20,956 nucleotides of DNA from SFLA01 sp964485815 (GTDB taxonomy: Bacteria; Bacillota; Clostridia; Oscillospirales; CAG-382): positions 1 through 20,956 of the forward strand of contig CAZAJX010000033.1 of assembly GCA_964485815.1 (NCBI GenBank), written 5' to 3'. The position numbers and the translations under genes are program-made. The notes beneath the pieces are model-generated. The model saw only the letters and a program-made list of their open reading frames with translations. It was not told where the DNA came from and searched no databases. Positions within the stretch are counted from its first letter, which is position 1. Each line of letters opens with the position of its first letter. This document shows positions 1-7,299 of this stretch, one piece after another.

Positions 1-90
1 ACGCTCGTAAAGAACGTTTTCTACAGCGTTTTACCATCGCTCACTTCAAACTTTCAGTTCTACAGACGGCACATTTCAAAAACAATTACA

Positions 91-154
91 CGGTTTTTTG
101 CGTCACGCAAAAAACTACCGAAATTTCTCATTCCGCATTCCGCATTTCTCATTC
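91..154 (+). repeat. Intergenic hairpin repeat, copy A (partial)
   Basis: This is a decayed copy of the repeat family seen four more times in the window. The first hairpin is intact: arm 93-102 pairs with 106-115 (10 bp, T-rich then A-rich) around the loop TCA. The conserved linker TACCGAAATTTCTCATT follows at 116-132, and then ATTCC/ATTTCTC-type 7-mer units up to about 154. The left AATGAGG terminus and the second GC hairpin are missing. It lies upstream of the pcrA promoter. Translating it in frame gives a spurious N-terminal extension of pcrA. Confidence 0.7.
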
Positions 155-164
155 TTATTATCAC

Positions 165-193
165 TTGCATTTCAAAACATTGTGTGCTATAAT
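165..193 (+). promoter_or_regulatory. Sigma-A-like extended -10 promoter for pcrA
   Basis: A perfect TATAAT lies at 188-193, preceded by TG at 185-186 (extended -10, TGCTATAAT). A weak -35, TTGCAT at 165-170 (3 of 6 matches), sits exactly 17 nt upstream. Transcription would start near 200, leaving a leader of about 27 nt before the ATG at 227. This supports the downstream start over the longer open frame from 98, which would begin upstream of the promoter. Confidence 0.7.
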
Positions 194-226
194 ATACTGA
201 TTAACTTTGTAATATTCGGAGAAAAA

Positions 227-2551
227 ATGACATACACTCAGGCAAAACGAAAATTATTTGATCGGTTATACAGAAACCTTAACGGTAAACAAAAGGAAGC
301 GGTGTTTACCGTAAACGGTCCCGTTTTGGTGCTTGCGGGTGCGGGAAGCGGAAAGACCACCGTGCTGGTAAACCGAATTTCCCATATAATAAATTACGGC
401 GATGCATATTACCGCGAAACCCAAGCTCCCGATGGGATCAATATGGGGTATATGCAGTACCTTGTGGATTACGGCGATAATATCCAGATACGGGATTTTT
501 TAAAGCAGACAGCAGTCGATCCCGCGTTTCCCTCACAGGTGCTTTGCGTTACCTTTACCAATAAGGCGGCGGAGGAATTCCGTACCCGTCTTAAATCCTC
601 TCTCGGGGACAGCGCAGGGGAGATATGGGCAGGCACCTTCCATTCCATTTGCGTGCGCATACTCCGCAGACATATTCATCTGCTTGATTTTGACAACAGC
701 TTTACCATTTACGATAGCGACGATAGCAAAAAAACTATCACCGCCTGCCTTAAAAAGCTGAATTTGAGCGACGATATTATGACTCCCGCCGTGCTTCAGA
801 ACGAAATTTCCCGTCTTAAGGAAAAAGGCTACACGGCAGAAGAATATGCCCGGACCGCGACCGATTTCAGGGAAAGACATATTTCCTCGGTCTACACCGA
901 GTATTCAAAAGCATTAAAGCAGGCATCCGCTCTGGATTTTGACGATATTATTCTCTATACCAACATACTGTTCGATGCTTATCCCGATATACTTGAAAAA
1001 TATCAAAAGCAGTTCAAATATATTCTTGTGGACGAATATCAGGATACCAATCCTTCCCAAAGCCGGCTTATAGAAGCTCTGGCAGGGGACAGACAGAACG
1101 TGTGCGTGGTGGGAGATGACGACCAGTCCATATACTCCTTCCGCGGCGCAACTGTGGAAAATATACTCGATTTCGATAAAACCTTCCCCTCCGCCAAGGT
1201 TATCCGCCTTGAGCAAAACTACCGCTCCACCCAGAATATCCTTAACGCCGCCAACGAGGTTATTGCAAACAACACGGGCAGAAAAGGAAAAACTCTGTGG
1301 ACAGATGCAGGGGACGGGGAAAAGATAACCCTTAAAAAGCTTCCCACCCAGCTTGAGGAAGCGGCGTACATTGTAAATTATATTGATGATAAGGTGCGCA
1401 CCCGCATGAACGGTTACGGCGATTTCGCCGTGCTTTACCGCGTAAATGCCCAGTCAAACGCTATAGAAAACGCACTTTCCCACGCTCATATTCCATACCG
1501 CGTTTACGGCGGCATCCGCTTTTTTGAGCGTAAGGAGATAAAGGATGCGGTGGCATACCTTTCCCTTATACTTAATCCCCGTGACGATATCCGCGCAAAG
1601 CGTATTATCAACGTGCCTGCCAGAGGTATCGGAAAAACCACCCTGGACGGGCTTGAAGCCCTTTCGGGCAGAGAGGGAATAAGCCTTCTGGAGGCGGCTT
1701 CCCGCGCGGACGAATTCCCCGGTCTTTCAAGAGCATACCCCAAGCTTAACGCTTTTTGTATGCTTATCGAGGAATTGCGTGAATTTTCCCAAAAGCACAC
1801 CCTGGGCGAATTGGTGGATAAGGTTATGGAGCTTACCCAGTACAAGCAGTACCTTATCTCCGGCGAGGACGGGGAGGACAAGCTGAGGAATATCGAAGAA
1901 TTTATTTCCTCTGCCAGACTTTTCGAGGAAACTGCGGAAGATCCCTCCTTACGTGCGTTTTTGGAGGATATCTCCCTGGTTTCGGATACCGACGATTACG
2001 AATCCGACGCACCCCGCGTCACCTTAATGACAGTTCATTCCGCAAAGGGATTGGAATTCAACACCGTGTTCCTGCCGGGATTTGAGGAAGGGCTGTTCCC
2101 TTCATCCCGCTCTATGGGTGAAAGGAAGGAGCTGGAGGAGGAGCGCAGACTTGCTTACGTGGCTATGACCAGAGCGAGAAAACAGCTTATCATTCTTCAC
2201 ACCGCCACCCGTATGATGTACGGTCAGACCAACGTAAACCGTATTTCCCGCTTTGCGGAGGAAATTCCCGAAGAATGCATAAAAGCGGAAAAAACGGTGC
2301 GTAATTACGGCGCATCCCGCCCCGCGGCAGAGCCTACTTACACTTCAAAAACCACCCTCATAAGCGATAAACCCAAAAATTCCGCTCCCATTCTTTGCGC
2401 GGGCACAAGAGTAAAACACAATTTCTTCGGCGAAGGCGAAATAATCTCCGCCGAGGCTATGGGCGGCGACGCGCTGTATGAGATACAGTTCGATAACGGA
2501 ACGGTGAAGAAGTTGCTGGGAGCATACGCGAAACTTACTGTGTTAGAATGA
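227..2551 (+). CDS. pcrA: ATP-dependent 3'-5' DNA helicase PcrA/UvrD (SF1A)
   Basis: This is a superfamily 1A helicase for DNA repair, rolling-circle replication and clearing RecA or RNA polymerase from DNA. It is 774 aa from the ATG at 227, which has GGAG just upstream and a promoter at 165-193. The frame is open from 98, but that extension is translated repeat. Motifs seen: Walker A AGAGSGKTT (37-45), Ia FTNKAAEEF, II DEYQDTN (269-275), III GDDDQSIYSFRGA (296-308), IV QNYRST, V TVHSAKGLEF (602-611), VI VAMTRAR (645-651). The C-terminus (about 727-774) is the Tudor-like PcrA tail that binds RNA polymerase in relatives. About 40 extra residues lie between motifs I and Ia compared with Bacillus PcrA. 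The TGA stop falls inside the left terminus of repeat copy B. Confidence 0.96.
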   Translation: MTYTQAKRKLFDRLYRNLNGKQKEAVFTVNGPVLVLAGAGSGKTTVLVNRISHIINYGDAYYRETQAPDGINMGYMQYLVDYGDNIQIRDFLKQTAVDPAFPSQVLCVTFTNKAAEEFRTRLKSSLGDSAGEIWAGTFHSICVRILRRHIHLLDFDNSFTIYDSDDSKKTITACLKKLNLSDDIMTPAVLQNEISRLKEKGYTAEEYARTATDFRERHISSVYTEYSKALKQASALDFDDIILYTNILFDAYPDILEKYQKQFKYILVDEYQDTNPSQSRLIEALAGDRQNVCVVGDDDQSIYSFRGATVENILDFDKTFPSAKVIRLEQNYRSTQNILNAANEVIANNTGRKGKTLWTDAGDGEKITLKKLPTQLEEAAYIVNYIDDKVRTRMNGYGDFAVLYRVNAQSNAIENALSHAHIPYRVYGGIRFFERKEIKDAVAYLSLILNPRDDIRAKRIINVPARGIGKTTLDGLEALSGREGISLLEAASRADEFPGLSRAYPKLNAFCMLIEELREFSQKHTLGELVDKVMELTQYKQYLISGEDGEDKLRNIEEFISSARLFEETAEDPSLRAFLEDISLVSDTDDYESDAPRVTLMTVHSAKGLEFNTVFLPGFEEGLFPSSRSMGERKELEEERRLAYVAMTRARKQLIILHTATRMMYGQTNVNRISRFAEEIPEECIKAEKTVRNYGASRPAAEPTYTSKTTLISDKPKNSAPILCAGTRVKHNFFGEGEIISAEAMGGDALYEIQFDNGTVKKLLGAYAKLTVLE

Positions 2552-2660
2552 GGAACGAGGAATGCGAAATGACGGAAACCTTTTTTCGCGTTTTTGCGCG
2601 AAAAAAGCTACCGAAATTCCTTATTTAGCATCGCGTTCGCGATGCGTCGCATTCATCATT
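2547..2660 (+). repeat. Intergenic two-hairpin repeat, copy B
   Basis: This is a full copy of 114 bp. The left terminus begins AATGAGGAACGAGG, and its ATGA carries the pcrA stop codon. Hairpin 1 has arm 2581-2590 (TTTTTTCGCG) pairing with 2597-2606, loop TTTTTG. The linker GCTACCGAAATTCCTTATTTA spans 2607-2627. Hairpin 2 is a perfect inverted repeat, GCATCGCG (2628-2635) with CGCGATGC (2638-2645). The right end, GTCGCATTCATCATT (2646-2660), is roughly the inverse of the left end. It stops directly before the DUF1015 ribosome binding site. Confidence 0.88.
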
Positions 2661-2676
2661 AAAAAGGAGAACTACT

Positions 2677-3894
2677 ATGGCACAAATCTACCCATTTAAA
2701 GCTTTAAGATACACCAAAAAAGCAGGCAAATTAAAAAACAACATATGCCCTCCTTATGATATCATCTCTCCCGAGGAGAGATACGCGCTTACACAAAAGA
2801 GCGTGTTTAATCTTGTTTCTTTGGAAAAGCCGGAGGGCGAAAACAAATACATAGAGGCCCGCCATACTCTTGAAAGCTGGATAAAAAACGGCGTTGTGGC
2901 TTATGATGACAGCGACAGCATCTATCTTTACCGAGTGGCGTTTAACTACGGCGGAAAGGATTATCATTACGATGGAATTATAGCGCTTTGCAAAGCATAT
3001 AATTTCGAGGAAAAGGTTGTCCTCCCCCACGAAAACACCCTTAAAGGCGCAAAGGAGGACAGATTCCGTCTGCTTCTTGCCACCAGAACATCCTTTTCTT
3101 CCGTATATTCTCTTTACGAGGATAAAGACGGCAGAGTGAAAACAGCCCTTAACGGCGTTACGGAAACCGACCCCGTTTCCCGGGTTACGGACGGGGAAGG
3201 AGTTACCCACACGCTGTGGAGAATTTCCGATGAAAACGTTATAAATGCCGTTGCCCAAGGTATGGCGGACAAAAAGCTGTATATCGCAGACGGACACCAC
3301 CGCTACGAAACCGCTTTGCGCTACCGCGATTTTACGGGCTATCCCGAAGCGGGAGCTACGCTTATGACAATGGTGGATATGGATTCCGAGGGACTTTTGG
3401 TGCTTCCCACCCACCGTATTCTTAAAAAAGAAGCAAATTTACAAAAGATTTTTGCGGATATGGAAGAGGATTTCGATATAATAACCCTTGAAAGCAAGGA
3501 AGAAACCGAAAAATTCCTCGAAGAAAACAAGCATTTACACGCTTTCGGTATTTACGCGGGCGGCATTTACAGAGGTGTGACCCTTAAATGGGCGCTGGAT
3601 TGTCAGTCCCCCGTAAAGGATCTGGACGTTTCCGTTTTACACGATATAATCTTAGAAAAGCGGTTTGGGGTGACAAGGGAGGATCTCGCCTCCCAGACCT
3701 GCCTTGAATATACCCGCGATATTGACGAAGCGGTGCAAGCCGTGGAAAACGGCGCAACTGCGGCGTTCATACTCAACGCCACCAAGGTCACCCAGATACG
3801 TGACGTTGCGGACGCAGGTGAAAAAATGCCCCAAAAGAGCACATATTTCCACCCCAAGCTTATTTCGGGACTTATTATGAGAAGATTATTCTGA
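2677..3894 (+). CDS. DUF1015 family protein (possible small-molecule kinase)
   Basis: A 405-aa protein recognised as DUF1015 (COG4198) by the N-terminal NICPPYDII block (about 22-30), the central HENTLKG and the signature DGHHRYETALRYR (from 205). It is predicted to be soluble, with no signal peptide or membrane segment. The start is fixed by AAGGAG about 7 nt before the ATG. Family knowledge: DUF1015 proteins are distantly related to the ParB/sulfiredoxin-type fold of archaeal and staphylococcal free-serine kinases, and are often found near serine biosynthesis genes. A kinase role here is only an inference, since no ser genes are in view. valS follows after 18 nt, so the two are almost certainly co-transcribed. 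No promoter was seen in the 125 nt before it, which is all repeat, so transcription may come from pcrA. Confidence 0.9.
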   Translation: MAQIYPFKALRYTKKAGKLKNNICPPYDIISPEERYALTQKSVFNLVSLEKPEGENKYIEARHTLESWIKNGVVAYDDSDSIYLYRVAFNYGGKDYHYDGIIALCKAYNFEEKVVLPHENTLKGAKEDRFRLLLATRTSFSSVYSLYEDKDGRVKTALNGVTETDPVSRVTDGEGVTHTLWRISDENVINAVAQGMADKKLYIADGHHRYETALRYRDFTGYPEAGATLMTMVDMDSEGLLVLPTHRILKKEANLQKIFADMEEDFDIITLESKEETEKFLEENKHLHAFGIYAGGIYRGVTLKWALDCQSPVKDLDVSVLHDIILEKRFGVTREDLASQTCLEYTRDIDEAVQAVENGATAAFILNATKVTQIRDVADAGEKMPQKSTYFHPKLISGLIMRRLF

Positions 3895-3912
3895 TATAAA
3901 GGATGATATAAA

Positions 3913-6537
3913 ATGAAAAAAGAACTTGCTACAAAATACGATCCCTCGTCCTTTGAGGACAGATTGTACGCAATGTGGAGCGAAAACGGATATTTCACTC
4001 CCCTGCGTGACGACACAAAAACTCCCTTCACAATGGTTATTCCCCCTCCCAACATTACGGGACAGCTTCATATGGGACACGCACTGGATAACACTCTGCA
4101 GGATATCCTTGCCCGCTATAAGCGTATGTGCGGATATTCCACCCTCTGGCTTCCCGGTACCGATCACGCATCCATCGCAACAGAGGCAAAAATCGTTGAG
4201 CAGATGCGCAAAGAGGGCGTTACCAAGGAAGATATCGGCAGAGATGGATTCCTTGAGCGCGCTTGGGATTGGAACGCCAAATACGGCGGAAGAATTATAG
4301 AACAGCTTAAAAAGCTTGGCTCTTCCTGTGACTGGACCCGCACCCGCTTCACTCTTGACGAAGGCTGTTCCGAAGCGGTTAAGGAAGTATTCGTACGTCT
4401 TTACGAAAAAGGACTTATCTACCGCGGTGAGCGTATTATAAACTGGTGTCCTCACTGCCTTACCTCTATTTCCGATGCAGAGGTTGAATACGAGGACCAG
4501 GCAGGACATTTCTGGCACATCCGCTATCCCGTTAAGGACAGTGATGAATTCGTAGAGCTTGCCACCACCAGACCCGAAACCCTTTTGGGCGATACTGCCG
4601 TTGCTGTTAACCCGAGTGACGAAAGATACCGGCACCTTATCGGAAAAACTCTTATTCTCCCCTTGGTTGGCAGAGAAATTCCCGTTGTTGCGGACGAATA
4701 CGTTGAAAAGGACTTCGGTACCGGCGTTGTAAAGATCACCCCCGCACACGACCCCAACGACTTCGAGGTAGGCGCACGCCACAATCTTCCCCTTATAAAC
4801 GTAATGACAGACGATGCCCATATCACCGAGGATTACCCCGCGTATGCCGGTATGGACAGATACGAAGCCCGCAAGGCTATCGTTAAAGACCTTGAAGAGG
4901 GCGGATACCTTGTTTCCGTAGAGGACCACGCCCACAACGTAGGCACCTGCTACCGTTGCGGCACTACTATCGAACCCCGCGCAAGCAAGCAGTGGTTCGT
5001 TGCTATGAAAACTCTTGCAGAGCCCGCTATAAAGGCAGTAAGAGAGGGCGATATCCGCTTCATTCCCGAAAGATTCGATAAAAACTATTTCCACTGGATG
5101 GAAAATATCCGCGATTGGTGTATCTCCCGTCAGCTTTGGTGGGGACACAGAATTCCCGCTTTCTATTGCGATGATTGCGGCGAATTGGTTGTTACCAAGG
5201 ACGCGGAAGCATATTGCCCCAAGTGCGGCAAGGCTATGCGTCAGGACGAAGATACTCTTGATACCTGGTTCTCCTCCGCTCTTTGGCCCTTCTCCACTCT
5301 GGGTTGGCCCAACGAAACCGAGGATTACAAATACTTCTTCCCCACAAATACGTTGGTTACCGGTTATGATATCATCACCTTCTGGGTTTCCCGTATGATA
5401 TTCTCTTCTCTTGAGTACACGGGTGTTTCCCCCTTCAACACCGTGCTTATTCACGGTCTTGTAAGAGATGCTCAGGGCAGAAAAATGTCCAAATCCCTCG
5501 GAAACGGTATAGATCCTCTGGAGATAATCTCCACCTACGGCGCAGACGCGCTCCGCTTCACTCTGGCAACGGGCAACTCCCCCGGAAACGATATGCGTTT
5601 CTCCTCCGAGCGTGTTGAAGCAAGCCGTAACTTTGCAAACAAGATATGGAACGCCGCAAGATTTACTTTAATGAATCTTACCGACGATACCGATTTTACC
5701 TCTCTCGATCTTGCTACCCTCCGTCCCGAGGACAAATGGGTACTGTCCCTTTACAACCGCGTTGTTAAGGAAACAAGAGAAAATCTTGATAAATTCGAGA
5801 TCGGCATAGCTGTGGGCGGTATATACGATTTCCTTTGGGATATTCTGTGCGATTGGTATATCGAGCTTATCAAGCCCCGCCTCTTCGCAAAAGAGGGTGA
5901 AAGCAATAAAGCGGCACAGCAGACACTTAATTACGTGCTTTCGGGCACGCTTAAGCTGCTCCATCCCTTTATGCCCTTTATTACCGAGGAGATCTGGCAG
6001 GCGCTTCCCCACGTGGGCGACAGCATAATGGTATCCGATTACCCTGCGTATGACGAATCCCTCAACTTCCCCGCAGACGAAAAGTATATGTCGGGCGTTA
6101 TCGAGGCTATAAAGGCAGTTCGTAACCGCCGTGCGGAAATGAACGTACCCCCCTCCAGAAAGGCTCATATTTTCATAAAGACTCCCGATCGTTCTTCCTT
6201 TGAGGGCAGCGAGATATTCTTTGAAAAACTGGCTTCCGCCGCAGGCGTTTCTTACCTTGAGGGCGAGGAGCCCGAAAACGCCGTAAGTATCGTTTCGGGC
6301 GAGAGCGTGCTTTACCTCCCCGTAAACGAAATGGTGGATACCGAAGCAGAGCGTGCCCGCCTTAACAAGGAGCTGGAGAATGCGGAAAAGATGATCGCCT
6401 CCGCAAACGCAAAGTTAGGTAACGCAGATTTCGTTTCCCGCGCCCCCGAAAAGGTAGTAAATATCGAAAAAGATAAGCTGGAGAAGTTCACTTCTCTCAA
6501 AGCAAGTATACTTGCGGAATTAGAAAGATTAGGCTAA
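3913..6537 (+). CDS. valS: Valine--tRNA ligase
   Basis: This class I aminoacyl-tRNA synthetase charges tRNA-Val and edits misactivated threonine. The 874-aa length is normal for the family. Visible features: PPPNITG (44-50) and the HIGH-type HMGH (53-56); the CP1 editing domain inserted between about 190 and 390 with TTRPET and GTGVVKITPAHDPNDF; paired cysteines CYRCG and CDDCG...CPKCG, likely zinc-binding; KMSKS at 524-528; an anticodon-binding helical domain; and the C-terminal ValRS coiled-coil arm from about 805 (EAERARLNKELENAEKM). AAAGGATG lies 8-10 nt before the ATG. No T-box leader is possible in the 18-nt gap, so any tRNA-Val control would act further upstream. folC, a frequent downstream neighbour in Bacillota, is absent, and a terminator closes the unit. 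Confidence 0.98.
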   Translation: MKKELATKYDPSSFEDRLYAMWSENGYFTPLRDDTKTPFTMVIPPPNITGQLHMGHALDNTLQDILARYKRMCGYSTLWLPGTDHASIATEAKIVEQMRKEGVTKEDIGRDGFLERAWDWNAKYGGRIIEQLKKLGSSCDWTRTRFTLDEGCSEAVKEVFVRLYEKGLIYRGERIINWCPHCLTSISDAEVEYEDQAGHFWHIRYPVKDSDEFVELATTRPETLLGDTAVAVNPSDERYRHLIGKTLILPLVGREIPVVADEYVEKDFGTGVVKITPAHDPNDFEVGARHNLPLINVMTDDAHITEDYPAYAGMDRYEARKAIVKDLEEGGYLVSVEDHAHNVGTCYRCGTTIEPRASKQWFVAMKTLAEPAIKAVREGDIRFIPERFDKNYFHWMENIRDWCISRQLWWGHRIPAFYCDDCGELVVTKDAEAYCPKCGKAMRQDEDTLDTWFSSALWPFSTLGWPNETEDYKYFFPTNTLVTGYDIITFWVSRMIFSSLEYTGVSPFNTVLIHGLVRDAQGRKMSKSLGNGIDPLEIISTYGADALRFTLATGNSPGNDMRFSSERVEASRNFANKIWNAARFTLMNLTDDTDFTSLDLATLRPEDKWVLSLYNRVVKETRENLDKFEIGIAVGGIYDFLWDILCDWYIELIKPRLFAKEGESNKAAQQTLNYVLSGTLKLLHPFMPFITEEIWQALPHVGDSIMVSDYPAYDESLNFPADEKYMSGVIEAIKAVRNRRAEMNVPPSRKAHIFIKTPDRSSFEGSEIFFEKLASAAGVSYLEGEEPENAVSIVSGESVLYLPVNEMVDTEAERARLNKELENAEKMIASANAKLGNADFVSRAPEKVVNIEKDKLEKFTSLKASILAELERLG

Positions 6538-6540
6538 ATC

Positions 6541-6566
6541 AAAAGCACCCGAAAGGGTGCTTTTTT
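6541..6566 (+). terminator. Intrinsic terminator after valS
   Basis: A 10-bp perfect stem, AAAAGCACCC (6541-6550) with GGGTGCTTTT (6555-6564), is closed by a GAAA tetraloop and followed by a run of T to 6566. It begins three nt after the valS stop. Repeat copy C starts on the next base. Confidence 0.93.
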
Positions 6567-6690
6567 AATGAGGAATGATAAATGATGAATGATGAATGAA
6601 GGAAAGCTTTTTTCGCACATATGCGAAAAAGCTACCGAAATTCCTCATTTAGCGGCGCATAGCGTCGCGTCGCATTCATCATTTATCATT
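6567..6690 (+). repeat. Intergenic two-hairpin repeat, copy C
   Basis: This is the longest simple copy (124 bp). The left end is a tandem of 7-mers: AATGAGG, AATGATA, AATGATG, AATGATG. An 18-nt segment at 6574-6591 is perfectly inverted at 6673-6690. Hairpin 1 has arm 6606-6617 (GCTTTTTTCGCA) pairing with 6622-6632 around CATA, with one bulged T. The linker is TACCGAAATTCCTCATTTA (6633-6651). Hairpin 2 pairs GCGGCGC (6652-6658) with GCGTCGC (6662-6668), with one G-U pair, then GTCGCATTC. It is bounded exactly by the valS terminator on the left and the A-tract of the next terminator on the right. Confidence 0.9.
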
Positions 6691-6691
6691 C

Positions 6692-6721
6692 AAAAAACGC
6701 CCGATTACTCGGGCGTTTTTT
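6692..6721 (-). terminator. Bidirectional-type terminator for the zinc-ribbon gene
   Basis: The 12-bp stem AAAAAACGCCCG (6692-6703) pairs with 6710-6721 around the loop ATTACT. On the - strand it ends in a T run and lies about 10 nt past the stop codon of the 6731-7213 gene. The A/T arms are symmetric, so it could also stop + strand transcripts that escape the valS terminator. Confidence 0.9.
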
Positions 6722-6730
6722 ATATGTATT

Positions 6731-7213
6731 TTACTTGAGTATTCTCATCTTTCCGATAAAGGGAAGTTCACTTGCTTTGCCCTGGAAAGCGTTGATAACG
6801 CCGATAACAGCCAGAACGAGAGCCAGCATACCTGCGGCAAGACCGATAAGGCTTATAACTCCGCCGATAAGTGCGGGAATGAAGCTGAGCCAATTCCAGA
6901 ACAGCGAAATGTTACCGAATATAAATCCGTTGAGCCAATCAAGCGCCTTAAGGGGAAGAGCGATGATTATTTCTGCAAGGAACAGCACAAGACCCTGGTT
7001 AGCGTGGAAGCGTGCGTACTTGGACTTGGGAGCAGCCAGCACGGGAACGAGGAAGAGAGGACCGATATAGGAAAGAAGAGCGAATATCTTGTTATCCTTA
7101 ATATCGTTTTCGCAGTAGCCCTCAGCCTTGGGAGCGTCCTTTACCTCTGTGCCGCAAGCGGGGCAGAAGTTGCTGTCTTCAAAGGTCTTTGCACATTTGG
7201 GACAAGTTTTCAT
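6731..7213 (-). CDS. Zinc-ribbon, DUF4870/Tic20-like small membrane protein
   Basis: A 160-aa protein. The N-terminal zinc ribbon has CPKC (C4, C7) and CPAC (C17, C20). A short linker leads to a membrane region with hydrophobic spans at about 41-60, 72-90 and 108-143. The block KIFALLSYIGPLFLVPVL followed by ARFHANQGLVLF is characteristic of DUF4870-type proteins, in which a conserved HANQ/H-Q motif follows the first span. The function is unknown; the zinc ribbon probably lies in the cytosol. AAAGGAG is placed 9 nt before the ATG and a terminator follows directly, so it is probably monocistronic, though readthrough from tgt (86 nt upstream, same strand) is possible. Confidence 0.88.
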   Translation of the reverse strand: MKTCPKCAKTFEDSNFCPACGTEVKDAPKAEGYCENDIKDNKIFALLSYIGPLFLVPVLAAPKSKYARFHANQGLVLFLAEIIIALPLKALDWLNGFIFGNISLFWNWLSFIPALIGGVISLIGLAAGMLALVLAVIGVINAFQGKASELPFIGKMRILK

Positions 7214-7246
7214 AAATATTTATCTCCTTTAATTTAAATTCACGTA

Positions 7247-7252
7247 ATTATA
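7247..7252 (-). promoter_or_regulatory. Possible -10 element for the zinc-ribbon gene
   Basis: On the - strand a perfect TATAAT lies 34 nt before the ATG, in the tgt-to-zinc-ribbon gap. The best -35 (TTGCAA) is about 20 nt away, longer than the usual 17, so the promoter is only tentative. Confidence 0.4.
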
Positions 7253-7299
7253 TTAATACTTTTTTTCGCGTTTTGCAACAGAAAAGTAAAAATTTCTCC

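Noticed and set aside
1..190. Two + strand frames open from the left edge (to stops near 190 and 200), as possible 3' ends of an upstream gene
   Set aside because: Both run through the repeat, neither resembles a known protein, and codon choice (CCA, TCG) differs from the genes here. Low stop density in this T- and C-rich strand explains them.
98..226. 43-codon N-terminal extension of PcrA from an ATG at 98
   Set aside because: It translates repeat copy A, lies upstream of a strong extended -10 promoter, and has no PcrA-like sequence. The ATG at 227 has a ribosome site and the family start.
2581..2606. Hairpin 1 of the repeats as a simple intrinsic terminator or a CRISPR-like array
   Set aside because: The T-rich arm precedes the stem and A follows it on the + strand, no regular spacers exist, and copies are kilobases apart. 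A terminator role on the - strand is conceivable but has no proper T tract after a GC stem.
3895..3912. T-box riboswitch for valS
   Set aside because: Only 18 nt separate valS from the previous gene, and no T-box core (such as TGGNACC) was seen upstream of the DUF1015 gene.
3886..5454. 522-codon open frame antisense to valS
   Set aside because: It is a shadow of the strongly biased valS codons, with no ribosome site and no recognisable domain; valS is certain.
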